Assembly: GCA_017472605.1 (NCBI GenBank)
Contig: JAFUPV010000023.1
Span: 1-64,000 of the forward strand
From: Lachnospiraceae bacterium
Lineage (GTDB): Bacteria > Bacillota > Clostridia > Lachnospirales > Lachnospiraceae
DNA length: 64,000 nt
Direction of reading: 5' to 3'
Every line of letters begins with the position of its first letter. Within the stretch, counting starts at the first letter, position 1. Shown here piece by piece: positions 44,470 to 52,806 of the stretch. Position numbers and translations under genes: made by a program. Below the pieces are notes generated by a model, which was not told the origin of the DNA, did no database searches, and was given only the letters and a program-made list of their open reading frames with translations.

Positions 44470-45237
44470 ATGGCAGTATCAATAAAGTCCGAACATGAAA
44501 TAGAACTGATGAGAGAATCCTGCCGGCTGCTTTCCATTGTTCACGATGAGCTTGGAAAAGCGCTGAAGCCGGGCATGTCAACCTGGGAGGTTGATAAGCT
44601 GGGAGAGGAAATGATCCGCAGCTTCGGCTGCACACCGAATTTCCTTCATTATAACGGATATCCTGCTTCCATCTGTGTTTCTGTGAATGAAGAGGTTGTT
44701 CACGGAATTCCAAGTAAGAAGCGGATTCTGAGAGAGGGAGACATCGTCAGTCTGGATGCAGGACTGATTTACAAAGGATATCATTCCGATGCAGCAAGAA
44801 CCTATGGAATCGGAACCATTGATCCAAAGGTTCAGCAGCTGATCGATGTAACGAAGCAGTGCTTCTTTGAGGGAATCAAGTATGCAAAGGCAGGCTGCCA
44901 TCTCCATGACATATCGCTGGCAATCCAGCAATATGCGGAAAGCTTCGGATTCGGAGTTGTAAAGGATATGGTCGGTCACGGAATCGGAAAGCAGCTGCAC
45001 GAAGATCCGCAGATTCCCAACTACAAAACAATTGGAAGAGGAATCAAGCTTCGTCCGGGCATGACACTGGCGATTGAGCCAATGATCAATCTGGGAACCT
45101 GGGAAGGCAAGACCTTAAAGGACGGATGGACGTTCGTAACTAAGGATGGCAAGCCATCCGCCCACTATGAAAATACGGTTCTGATCACAGAGGGAGAACC
45201 GGAAATTCTGACGCTTCCTGCAGGAGCGGTCAGGTAA
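44470..45237 (+). CDS. map: Methionine aminopeptidase type I
   Basis: 255 residues. Metal ligands visible in SLDAGLIYKGYHSDAART (two Asp), MVGHGIGKQLHEDP (His), LAIEPMI (Glu) and ENTVLIT (Glu); the substrate-positioning His is in VVHGIPS. Removes the initiator Met from nascent chains. Sits between adk and infA in the usual order. No N-terminal SEC-C zinc extension. Confidence 0.97.
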   Translation: MAVSIKSEHEIELMRESCRLLSIVHDELGKALKPGMSTWEVDKLGEEMIRSFGCTPNFLHYNGYPASICVSVNEEVVHGIPSKKRILREGDIVSLDAGLIYKGYHSDAARTYGIGTIDPKVQQLIDVTKQCFFEGIKYAKAGCHLHDISLAIQQYAESFGFGVVKDMVGHGIGKQLHEDPQIPNYKTIGRGIKLRPGMTLAIEPMINLGTWEGKTLKDGWTFVTKDGKPSAHYENTVLITEGEPEILTLPAGAVR

Positions 45238-45251
45238 TATAGGAGGTATTT

Positions 45252-45470
45252 ATGTCAAAAGCAGAAAAGTTTGAGATTGAAGGAAAAGTACTGGAGAAGC
45301 TGCCAAACGCGATGTTTCAGGTGGAGCTGGATAACGGCCATCAGATCCTGGCACACATCAGCGGAAAGCTTCGCATGAATTATATCCGTATTCTTCCGGG
45401 CGACAAAGTAACGGTCGAGCTTTCTCCGTACGATCTGTCAAAAGGCAGAATTGTCTGGAGAGATAAATAA
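45252..45470 (+). CDS. infA: Translation initiation factor IF-1
   Basis: 72 residues, OB fold; [20 protein letters not shown] and the C-terminal [17 protein letters not shown]. Closes the 30S A site during initiation. ATAGGAGG upstream. The alpha-operon promoter follows. Confidence 0.98.
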   Translation: MSKAEKFEIEGKVLEKLPNAMFQVELDNGHQILAHISGKLRMNYIRILPGDKVTVELSPYDLSKGRIVWRDK

Positions 45471-45493
45471 AATAAAAAAAGTTCGAATAGTAC

Positions 45494-45522
45494 TTGACTT
45501 TGGCAGGTGTGTGTGTTACAAT
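45494..45522 (+). promoter_or_regulatory. Internal promoter for the rpmJ-alpha operon part
   Basis: TTGACT (45494-45499), 17-bp spacer, TACAAT (45517-45522), placed between infA and rpmJ. Lets rpmJ, rpsM, rpsK, rpsD, rpoA and rplQ be transcribed apart from the S10-spc part. Confidence 0.8.
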
Positions 45523-45605
45523 GTCAGACGGACTTTTGTGATGAGATTCGGTTTCGAATCTTAACCCGGCCAGAGTTTTGGCTAAGCAGGAAAGGAGAAA
45601 CTACT

Positions 45606-45719
45606 GTGAAAGTAAGATCATCAGTAAAGCCGATCTGCGAAAAGTGCAAGGTTATCAAGAGAAAGGGAAGCATCCGCATTATCTGCGATAATCCGAAGCA
45701 TAAGCAGAGACAGGGCTAA
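45606..45719 (+). CDS. rpmJ: 50S ribosomal protein L36, zinc-binding type
   Basis: 37 residues from a GTG with AAAGGAG upstream. [20 protein letters not shown] start; zinc ligands C-x2-C, then C-x4-H in CDNPKH. Very small and easily missed. A 156-bp structured spacer follows. Confidence 0.96.
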   Translation: MKVRSSVKPICEKCKVIKRKGSIRIICDNPKHKQRQG

Positions 45720-45731
45720 TAACCAAGGGGA

Positions 45732-45816
45732 AGGAAACGCAAAGCGTTATCCGTAAAAGTTCCTATTTCTATGAAACCACAGTTCTGGAATCCAGAAAAA
45801 GAGATGGTGTTCATAG
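45732..45816 (+). promoter_or_regulatory. Structured spacer upstream of rpsM
   Basis: First hairpin: ACGC/GCGT with GGA/TCC below (45732-45751). Second: CTATGAA-ACC (45769-45778) with GGT-TTCATAG (45806-45816, one bulge) enclosing TTCTGG/CCAGAA (45783-45788 with 45792-45797). In E. coli S4 regulates the alpha operon from the rpsM leader; a comparable role here is inference. Confidence 0.5.
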
Positions 45817-45875
45817 GCGGTCAGAATCCGCGTAAGATTTATTTTGTTTAAGAAAAACGGAGGTGCAAAACACAC

Positions 45876-46244
45876 ATGGCTCGTATTTCAGGTGTTGATT
45901 TACCAAGAGAGAAGCGTGTGGAGATTGGTCTGACTTACATCTACGGTATCGGCAGAACAAGTTCCAACAAGATTCTTGCAGCTGCAAATGTTAATCCGGA
46001 CACTCGTGTTAAGGATCTGACAGACGAAGAAGTAGCAAGAATCCGTGATGTGATCGATGAGACAATGGTAGTCGAGGGTGACTTAAGAAGAGAAGTTGCC
46101 ATGGATATCAAGAGACTCCAGGAAATCGGTTGCTACAGAGGAATTCGTCACAGAAAGGGATTGCCGGTTCGTGGTCAGAAGACAAAGACCAACGCAAGAA
46201 CACGTAAGGGTCCTAAGAAGACAGTTGCAAACAAGAAGAAGTAA
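45876..46244 (+). CDS. rpsM: 30S ribosomal protein S13
   Basis: 122 residues; [20 protein letters not shown] start, [20 protein letters not shown] core and basic tail. Contacts P-site tRNA and bridges to the 50S subunit. CGGAGGTG upstream. Confidence 0.98.
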   Translation: MARISGVDLPREKRVEIGLTYIYGIGRTSSNKILAAANVNPDTRVKDLTDEEVARIRDVIDETMVVEGDLRREVAMDIKRLQEIGCYRGIRHRKGLPVRGQKTKTNARTRKGPKKTVANKKK

Positions 46245-46263
46245 TTATTGATTCTCTGGTTCA

Positions 46264-46288
46264 TTGTCTCTTCCGGTGTGAGAGACAA
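46264..46288 (+). other. Hairpin between rpsM and rpsK
   Basis: TTGTCTCT (46264-46271) pairs with AGAGACAA (46281-46288); ATTCTCT and AGAGAAT around it may extend the fold. The rpsK ribosome binding site after it is weak. Confidence 0.5.
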
Positions 46289-46337
46289 GCAACGATTAGT
46301 AAGTATTGAGAGAATAAGAAGAAAGTAGGTTAGTTTA

Positions 46338-46742
46338 ATGGCTAAGAATGTGTCATCAGCATCAAAGAAAGTGACAAAGAAGCGTGTAAAGAAAAACGTT
46401 GAACGTGGACAGGCCCATATTCAGTCATCTTTCAACAATACAATTGTTACATTGACTGATACCCAGGGTAACGCATTGTCTTGGGCAAGTGCGGGCGGTC
46501 TTGGATTTAAAGGTTCAAGGAAATCTACTCCTTATGCAGCTCAGATGGCAGCGGAAACTGCAACAAAGGCAGCTTTAATACATGGATTGAAGTCAGTAGA
46601 TGTTATGGTTAAGGGACCGGGTTCAGGTCGTGAGGCAGCAATTCGTGCTCTTCAGGCTTGTGGTCTTGAAGTAACCAGCATCAAGGATGTCACTCCGGTA
46701 CCGCATAACGGATGTCGTCCGCCTAAGCGTAGAAGAGTTTAA
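46338..46742 (+). CDS. rpsK: 30S ribosomal protein S11
   Basis: 134 residues; [20 protein letters not shown], the [20 protein letters not shown] block and the C-terminal [13 protein letters not shown]. Platform protein near the Shine-Dalgarno helix. Its own upstream signal (GTAGG) is poor compared with its neighbours, and a hairpin lies before it. Confidence 0.98.
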   Translation: MAKNVSSASKKVTKKRVKKNVERGQAHIQSSFNNTIVTLTDTQGNALSWASAGGLGFKGSRKSTPYAAQMAAETATKAALIHGLKSVDVMVKGPGSGREAAIRALQACGLEVTSIKDVTPVPHNGCRPPKRRRV

Positions 46743-46758
46743 TTAGGAGGTATTAAAG

Positions 46759-47355
46759 ATGGCAGTTAACAGAGTTCCTGTGCTTAAAAGATGCAGATCT
46801 CTTGATTTGGATCCGATCTATTTGGGATATGACAAGAAGTCTAACAGACAGTCAAAGAGAGCTAATAAGAAGATGAGCGGATACGCACTTCAGCTGAGAG
46901 AGAAGCAGAAGGCAAAGTTCATCTATGGTGTGTTAGAAAAGCCTTTTAGAAATTATTATGCAAAAGCAGAGCGTATGATGACCGGTATGGTTGGTGAAAA
47001 CCTGATGGTTCTGCTGGAGCGCAGATTAGATAATGTAATTTTCCGTCTTGGTTTCGCTCGTACAAGAATCGAAGCAAGACAGATCGTTGACCACAAGCAT
47101 GTGCTTGTAAATGGTTCCTGCGTAAATATTCCGTCCTACCTGATCAAGGCTGGTGATGTAATCACCATCAAGGAGAAGGTTAAGGATGCTCAGAGATACA
47201 AGGATGTTATCGAAGTAACTGGATCCAGACTTGTACCGGAGTGGTTAGATGCTGACAAGGAAGCGTTAAGCGGCACAGTAAAGCAGTTACCGACCAGAGA
47301 GATGATCGATGTTCCGGTAGACGAGATGCTTATCGTCGAGTTGTATTCTAAGTAA
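46759..47355 (+). CDS. rpsD: 30S ribosomal protein S4
   Basis: 198 residues; KAERMMTGMVGENLMVLLER and the S4 RNA-binding domain RLDNVIFRLGFARTRIEARQ. The N-terminus lacks the four-Cys zinc knuckle, so it is the zinc-free form. Primary 16S binder and a known autoregulator in other bacteria. TAGGAGG upstream. Confidence 0.98.
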   Translation: MAVNRVPVLKRCRSLDLDPIYLGYDKKSNRQSKRANKKMSGYALQLREKQKAKFIYGVLEKPFRNYYAKAERMMTGMVGENLMVLLERRLDNVIFRLGFARTRIEARQIVDHKHVLVNGSCVNIPSYLIKAGDVITIKEKVKDAQRYKDVIEVTGSRLVPEWLDADKEALSGTVKQLPTREMIDVPVDEMLIVELYSK

Positions 47356-47512
47356 TAAAATGATCTGGCAGAAGATCAGGCGTCTGCTTGCAGCACCTGT
47401 CTTTTGCTTATCATATGGCATACGGTTTTCCGTTGCCTGGGCCGCGTTGTGCGTCCGACAAGTTATGTTAGGATACGTTCTCAGCAAAGACCCAAAAAGG
47501 AGGGGCTAAATA
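47356..47512 (+). other. 157-bp spacer between rpsD and rpoA
   Basis: Holds small hairpins: GATCT/AGATC (47362-47377), CTGC/GCAG (47384-47393) and GGCA-ACGG with CCGT-TGCC (47417-47437). No gene and no clear promoter. Confidence 0.45.
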
Positions 47513-48472
47513 GTGTTCGATTTCGAAAAGCCGAAGATTGAGATCGCAGAAATATCTGATGATAACAGATATGGTAGATTTGTAGTAGAACCTTTGGAAA
47601 GAGGCTATGGTACCACTCTGGGTAATTCATTAAGAAGAATCATGTTGTCTTCACTTCCGGGTACTGCTGTCAGCCAGATTAAGATTGACGGCGTACTTCA
47701 TGAGTTCAGCTCAATTCCGGGTGTGAAAGAAGACGTCACTGAGATCGTAATGAATATCAAGAGTCTGGAGATCAAGAATAACAGTGATACAAACGAGCCG
47801 AAGATCGCTTACATTGAGCACGAAGGCGAAGGCGTGATCACTGCTGCTGATATCCAGGTGGATCAGGATATCGAGATTATGAATCCGGATCAGGTAATCG
47901 CAACCCTGAGCGGTGGTGAAGACTGCCGTCTGTACATGGAGCTTACCATTACCAAGGGCCGCGGCTACATCAGTGCTGATAAGAATAAGAGTAAAGATCT
48001 TCCAATCGGTGTTATTTCCGTTGACTCGATCTATACACCAATCGAGAGAGTTAACCTTACTGTAGAGAATACCCGTGTAGGACAGGTTACGGATTATGAT
48101 AAGTTAACACTGGATGTATATACCAATGGTACATTAGCTCCTGATGAAGCAGTCAGTCTGGCTGCCAAGGTTTTGAGCGAGCATTTAAATCTCTTCATTG
48201 ATCTGTCCGAGAATGCCAAGTCCGCTGAGGTAATGGTAGAGAAGGAAAACAATGAAAAGGAAAAAGTGCTTGAAATGAACATTGATGAACTGGAGTTATC
48301 CGTTCGTTCCTATAATTGTTTGAAGAGAGCTGGTATTAATACAGTCGAAGAGCTTTGCAACAAGACAGCAGAAGATATGATGAAGGTGAGAAACCTTGGT
48401 AAGAAGTCTCTTGATGAGGTCAATGCGAAGTTGAAAGAACTCGGCCTGGACTTTAAGACCGGTGAAGAATAA
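47513..48472 (+). CDS. rpoA: RNA polymerase alpha subunit
   Basis: 319 residues from a GTG after AAAGGAGGGG. N-terminal dimerisation domain with [21 protein letters not shown] (first 20 residues) and the C-terminal DNA- and activator-binding domain with [20 protein letters not shown] and [17 protein letters not shown]. Standard length. rplQ follows after 17 bp. Confidence 0.98.
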   Translation: MFDFEKPKIEIAEISDDNRYGRFVVEPLERGYGTTLGNSLRRIMLSSLPGTAVSQIKIDGVLHEFSSIPGVKEDVTEIVMNIKSLEIKNNSDTNEPKIAYIEHEGEGVITAADIQVDQDIEIMNPDQVIATLSGGEDCRLYMELTITKGRGYISADKNKSKDLPIGVISVDSIYTPIERVNLTVENTRVGQVTDYDKLTLDVYTNGTLAPDEAVSLAAKVLSEHLNLFIDLSENAKSAEVMVEKENNEKEKVLEMNIDELELSVRSYNCLKRAGINTVEELCNKTAEDMMKVRNLGKKSLDEVNAKLKELGLDFKTGEE

Positions 48473-48489
48473 ATACGGAGGTGACCCAA

Positions 48490-49026
48490 ATGGCAGGATA
48501 TAGAAAGTTGGGAAGGACTTCTGACCAGAGAAAGGCTTTAATCAGAAGCCAGGTTACAAGTCTTTTATATAACGGCAAGATCGTTACAACTGAGACTCGC
48601 GCAAAGGAAGTAAGAAAAGTTGCTGAAGGTCTGGTTGCTCTTGCTGTAAAGGAAAAGGATAATTACGAAACCGTAACCGTTAAGGCTAAAGTAGCCCGCA
48701 AGGACGAGAATGGCAAGAACGTGAAGGAAGTAGTAAACGGAAAGAAAGTAACAGTATACGATGAAGTAGAGAAGACCATCCAGAAGGATAAGCCGTCTCG
48801 TCTGAATGCAAGAAGAAAGATGCTTCAGGTATTCTACAGTGTTACTGAGGTTCCGACAGAGAACAAGGGTAAGAAGAAGAACACCAAGGCAGTTGATATG
48901 CCGAAGAAGATGTTCGAGGAAGTTGCTCCGAAGTATGTAAACCGTAACGGTGGATATACCCGTATCGTAAAGATCGGACCGCGTAAGGGTGACGGCGCAA
49001 TGGAAGTATTACTTGAGCTGATCTAA
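48490..49026 (+). CDS. rplQ: 50S ribosomal protein L17, with internal insertion
   Basis: 178 residues from the ATG at 48490 (GGAGGTGA upstream; an in-frame GTG at 48481 is inside the binding site). AGYRKLGRTSDQRKALIRSQ at the start and the GGYTRIVKIGPRKGDGAMEV end are standard. Between them, about residues 60-130, sits a Lys/Val-rich insertion that makes the protein some 55 residues longer than the usual 115-130. Last gene of the cluster. Confidence 0.95.
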   Translation: MAGYRKLGRTSDQRKALIRSQVTSLLYNGKIVTTETRAKEVRKVAEGLVALAVKEKDNYETVTVKAKVARKDENGKNVKEVVNGKKVTVYDEVEKTIQKDKPSRLNARRKMLQVFYSVTEVPTENKGKKKNTKAVDMPKKMFEEVAPKYVNRNGGYTRIVKIGPRKGDGAMEVLLELI

Positions 49027-49073
49027 TCTGTAATCCGAAAGAACAAGTGAAAATGAGTTCTCCTGAAAAGGAT

Positions 49074-49102
49074 GAAGCCCGCGATTCGTCGCGGGCTTTT
49101 TT
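49074..49102 (+). terminator. Terminator of the ribosomal cluster
   Basis: AAGCCCGCGA (49075-49084) pairs with TCGCGGGCTT (49089-49098) around a TTCG-type loop, followed by a T-run. Textbook rho-independent form. Confidence 0.95.
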
Positions 49103-49129
49103 GGTTCGTACGGACAGAGAAAGATTTCA

Positions 49130-49158
49130 TTGCTCTTTTCTTTCAGCTGTGGTAGTAT
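49130..49158 (+). promoter_or_regulatory. Possible promoter for the GH2 gene
   Basis: TTGCTC (49130-49135), 17-bp spacer, TAGTAT (49153-49158). Weak boxes, in keeping with regulated expression. The rest of the 257-bp gap shows an AGAAAG/CTTTCT pairing around 49191-49214 and nothing else. Confidence 0.45.
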
Positions 49159-49282
49159 AGAATTGGTTTTATTTACGTGAGAGGCAATCAGAAAGAGTCG
49201 ATCGAAACTTTCTCAACAGAGCCCGGCAGTAAAGAGAAAAGCCAGGAACGAGAGTTATTTCAATTGATATGAGGTGAAAGCA

Positions 49283-52200
49283 ATGGCAGACAAACGATTA
49301 TGGAATGATGGATGGCAGTTCTGTGAATGTCCGTATGATGAGACATCAATGCAGCAGCCTGAAAAGGAAAAATTTCATTCAGTTGACATTCCGCACGACT
49401 GGATGATTGAAGATACAGCGAATCTTTACCGCGACAGCATTGGCTGGTATCGGAAGGAATTCCGTGCCAGTCAGGAAGGAGAAGGTCGAGTGTCCGTACG
49501 CTTTGACGGCGTTTACATGGATACGACTGTCTATGTGAACCGGAGAGAAGTCGGACAATGGAAATACGGCTACTCTACCTTTGAGTTTGATATTACAGAT
49601 TATCTTCTGGAAGGAGAGAATGAGATTTCAGTCCGTGTTGTGTATCAGAATCCCAACACACGCTGGTACTCCGGTGCCGGTATCTATCGAAACGTCTGGG
49701 TAAAACAGTTTCCTTCCACTCACATTGCGCCGGATGGTGTCTACATTACACCAAAGAAGCGGACTTACAGCTGGACAGTAGAAGTAGATACGGAAATTAT
49801 TCTTGGTGAAACCCCGATTGACCGGGTGCGTCAGCGCATTTTCGCGCCGGATGGAAGGCTTGTAACAGAGAATCAGTGCATGGTAATCTATGAAAAGGAT
49901 GGAAATTCCTATGGAAAGATCAATCAGGAAATGACGGTTACCGATCCGATTCTCTGGGACATTGAGCAGGGAAACCTCTATACACTCCGCACGGAACTGC
50001 TGCATGAAAAGAAGGTGATTGAGCAGGAGGAACAGCGTTTCGGTCTCCGTACCATGGAGTTTGATCCGCAGGAGGGCTTTGTGCTGAACGGGCGCAGAGT
50101 GAAGGTGCAGGGAGTCTGCGAGCATCATGATCTTGGCTGCCTTGGAGCTGCTTTCAACCGGACGGCGATGAAACGCAAGATGCTGATGCTTCGTTCCATG
50201 GGTGTCAATGCGATCCGTACTTCCCATAACATGCCGGCACCGGAACTGATGGATCTGGCAGACGAGCTGGGCTTTTTCGTTGACAGCGAAGCCTTCGACA
50301 TGTGGGAGCGTCCAAAAACGACCTATGACTATGCCCGCTTCTTCCCTGCCTGGATGGATAAGGATGTCAGAAGCTGGGTAAGACGTGACCGGAACCATCC
50401 GAGTCTGATGATGTGGAGCATTGGAAATGAAATCTATGATACCCATGCAGATGAGAGAGGACAGGAAGTAACACGCATGCTCAAAGCGGCGGTGGAAGCA
50501 AATGATCCGAAGAAGCATGCGCCGGTTACCATTGGTTCCAACTACATGCAGTGGGAAAATGCGCAGAAGTGCGCGGATATCGTGAAAATTGCAGGCTATA
50601 ACTACGCAGAACGTCTTTACAGGGAACACCATGAAAAATATCCGGACTGGGTAATTTACGGAAGTGAGACTGCATCTGTGCTTTCCAGCCGCGGCATCTA
50701 CCATTTCCCGCTGGAGAAACAGATCATGACAGACGAGGATGAACAGTGTTCCGCTCTTGGCAACTGTACGACAAGCTGGGGTGCAAGAAACTGTGAAGCT
50801 TTTCTTGCCGATGACAGAGATGCAGCGTTCTCCATGGGTCAGTTCCTCTGGACCGGATTTGACTACATTGGCGAGCCGACACCATATCAGACAAAGAATT
50901 CCTATTTCGGCCAGATTGACACGGCCGGTTTCCCGAAGGATGCCTATTACATCTGTCAGTCTCAGTGGACCGACTACAAAAAGGCTCCGATGGTACATAT
51001 CTTCCCCTACTGGGATTTCAATCCGGGCCAGATTGTAGACGTGCGCGTATGTTCCAATGCGCCAAAGGTAGAGCTGTTCCTGAATAATGTTTCACAGGGA
51101 ACCTTTTCCATTGACCATGCTCATGGAAGAGATCTGGTCGGTCACTGGAAGCTGCCCTATGAGCCGGGAACGCTCTGTGCGCTGGCTTATGATGAGTATG
51201 GCAATGTGATCGCAGAGGATCAGAAGGTATCCTTTGGTGATCCGGTGCGCATTTCCATGCATGCAGATAAGACAATCATGAAGGCCAATGGCCATGATCT
51301 GATCTTTGTTGAGATCTGCGTGAAGGATAAAGACGGAAATGTGGTGGAGAACGCGAAGAACCGGGTCAAGGTGGAAGTAAGCGGCGCAGGACGCCTGGTT
51401 GGTCTGGACAATGGAGACAGCACCGATTTTGATCAGTATCAGGGCGTTTCCAGACGGCTCTTCAGCGGCAGACTTCTTGCCGTGATTGCTTCCAGGCTGG
51501 AGCCGGGCAGAATCAATATCCGTGTCAGCGGAACCGGTCTTGTATCCTGTGAGCAGCGCTACGAAGCGGTGCCGTCCAACCATAAACTGGGCATCAGCGC
51601 ATCCAGAGAGAACAGGGAGCGCCAGACGGTAGCGGGCGGAATTGGAGGTGCAGCAGTGAGCCTGAACGAGATTCCAGCCCGTAAGATTGAATTGAAAGCG
51701 CCAAAGGGACAGGTTCTGACACCGGAATGCCGTCAGCTGCCCATTGAAGCACGTGTGCTTCCGGGAGGCATTTTTGAGCCGCTTACATGGCGTGTAACCA
51801 ATGATGCCGGCATCGATACCAACCAGGCAATGATTCAGGCAACGGAGGAAGGTGCTGTCGTAACCGCGCTTGGTGACGGTGATTTCTATGTGCGCTGCAG
51901 TGCGTGGAACCGCGGAACGATCCCCAGCGTCCTTTCTGTTCTGGAGTTTAGCGCAAGGGGACTTGGACCGGCTGTGATCAGTCCCTATGAAGAAGTATGC
52001 GGCGGTCTGTATTCGAGAGCGGCCGGCAGGATCACTGCCGGAAACGAGCAGGGCGTGATGTTCGCAGGCGGCGAGTCCATGGTTGCTTTTGACGGCCTGG
52101 ATTTTGGGGAATACGGAACTGACCAGATCACACTGCCGATTTTCTCAACAGAAAGTACCCCAATTCCGCTTCAGATCTGGAAGAACATGCCGGGAGAAGA

Positions 52201-52732
52201 GGGAAGTGAGCTTCTTGGTGAATTTGTCTATCAGAAACCAAGCAAATGGATGGTATATCAGGAAGAAACTTATACCCTGTCAAAGCGGCTTCGCGGTGTA
52301 ACGACCCTTTGCATCGTCAGCCGGGAGCGGTTCCATCTGCGTGGATTTGTCTGCAAAAAGTACCAGAAGGCGTTTGAAACGCTTCCTGCCGTCGAGTGCA
52401 GCCGCATCTATGGCGATATGTACCAGATGACAGAAGAGGCAGTTCTTGGAATCGGAAACAATGTTTCTCTGGAGTTTGACGAAATGGACTTCGGGGAGAA
52501 GGGAGCAGGTCACATTGTTATCTGCGGTAAGAGCAGTCTTGAGAAGAATACAGTACATGTACGCTTCCAGCGGGAAGACGGTTCCATCAACCAGATTGCC
52601 GAATTTGCAGGAAGTGAGGAGTGGAGCGAACAGCGTTTTGATCTGGAGACACTGAAGGACCGCGGTAAAATTGTTTTTGTGTTCCTTCCGGGCTGTCAGT
52701 TCGATTTTTGCTGGTTCCGATTTGAAGAATAA
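49283..52732 (+). CDS. Glycoside hydrolase family 2 beta-galactosidase-like enzyme, cytoplasmic
   Basis: 1149 residues from the ATG at 49283 (GAGGTGA upstream; the in-frame GTG at 49274 lies in the binding site). No signal peptide. Order: GH2 sugar-binding jelly roll (WNDGWQF, DIPHDWM), immunoglobulin-like domain, catalytic barrel with acid/base E383 in WSIGNEIYD and nucleophile E462 in IYGSETAS, then DUF4982-type and Ig-like domains and two C-terminal beta-sandwich modules resembling CBM6 (FDGLDFGEYGTD and FDEMDFGEKGAG). Retaining beta-galactosidase, glucuronidase or related activity; exact sugar not readable. Two carbohydrate-binding-like modules on a cytosolic enzyme are notable. GH28 gene follows. 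Confidence 0.87.
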   Translation: MADKRLWNDGWQFCECPYDETSMQQPEKEKFHSVDIPHDWMIEDTANLYRDSIGWYRKEFRASQEGEGRVSVRFDGVYMDTTVYVNRREVGQWKYGYSTFEFDITDYLLEGENEISVRVVYQNPNTRWYSGAGIYRNVWVKQFPSTHIAPDGVYITPKKRTYSWTVEVDTEIILGETPIDRVRQRIFAPDGRLVTENQCMVIYEKDGNSYGKINQEMTVTDPILWDIEQGNLYTLRTELLHEKKVIEQEEQRFGLRTMEFDPQEGFVLNGRRVKVQGVCEHHDLGCLGAAFNRTAMKRKMLMLRSMGVNAIRTSHNMPAPELMDLADELGFFVDSEAFDMWERPKTTYDYARFFPAWMDKDVRSWVRRDRNHPSLMMWSIGNEIYDTHADERGQEVTRMLKAAVEANDPKKHAPVTIGSNYMQWENAQKCADIVKIAGYNYAERLYREHHEKYPDWVIYGSETASVLSSRGIYHFPLEKQIMTDEDEQCSALGNCTTSWGARNCEAFLADDRDAAFSMGQFLWTGFDYIGEPTPYQTKNSYFGQIDTAGFPKDAYYICQSQWTDYKKAPMVHIFPYWDFNPGQIVDVRVCSNAPKVELFLNNVSQGTFSIDHAHGRDLVGHWKLPYEPGTLCALAYDEYGNVIAEDQKVSFGDPVRISMHADKTIMKANGHDLIFVEICVKDKDGNVVENAKNRVKVEVSGAGRLVGLDNGDSTDFDQYQGVSRRLFSGRLLAVIASRLEPGRINIRVSGTGLVSCEQRYEAVPSNHKLGISASRENRERQTVAGGIGGAAVSLNEIPARKIELKAPKGQVLTPECRQLPIEARVLPGGIFEPLTWRVTNDAGIDTNQAMIQATEEGAVVTALGDGDFYVRCSAWNRGTIPSVLSVLEFSARGLGPAVISPYEEVCGGLYSRAAGRITAGNEQGVMFAGGESMVAFDGLDFGEYGTDQITLPIFSTESTPIPLQIWKNMPGEEGSELLGEFVYQKPSKWMVYQEETYTLSKRLRGVTTLCIVSRERFHLRGFVCKKYQKAFETLPAVECSRIYGDMYQMTEEAVLGIGNNVSLEFDEMDFGEKGAGHIVICGKSSLEKNTVHVRFQREDGSINQIAEFAGSEEWSEQRFDLETLKDRGKIVFVFLPGCQFDFCWFRFEE

Positions 52733-52750
52733 ACATGTCGATGACATGTT
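52732..52750. other. Palindrome between the GH2 and GH28 genes
   Basis: AACATGTC (52732-52739) and GACATGTT (52743-52750) form a perfect 8-bp inverted repeat with a 3-nt centre. It begins at the GH2 stop codon. Could be an operator or a short RNA hairpin; no T-run. Confidence 0.45.
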
Positions 52751-52806
52751 CAATCACATGGATGCGAGTTTCTTCTCGTTTCTTGAATGAGTGAGGGAGA
52801 AAGAGG

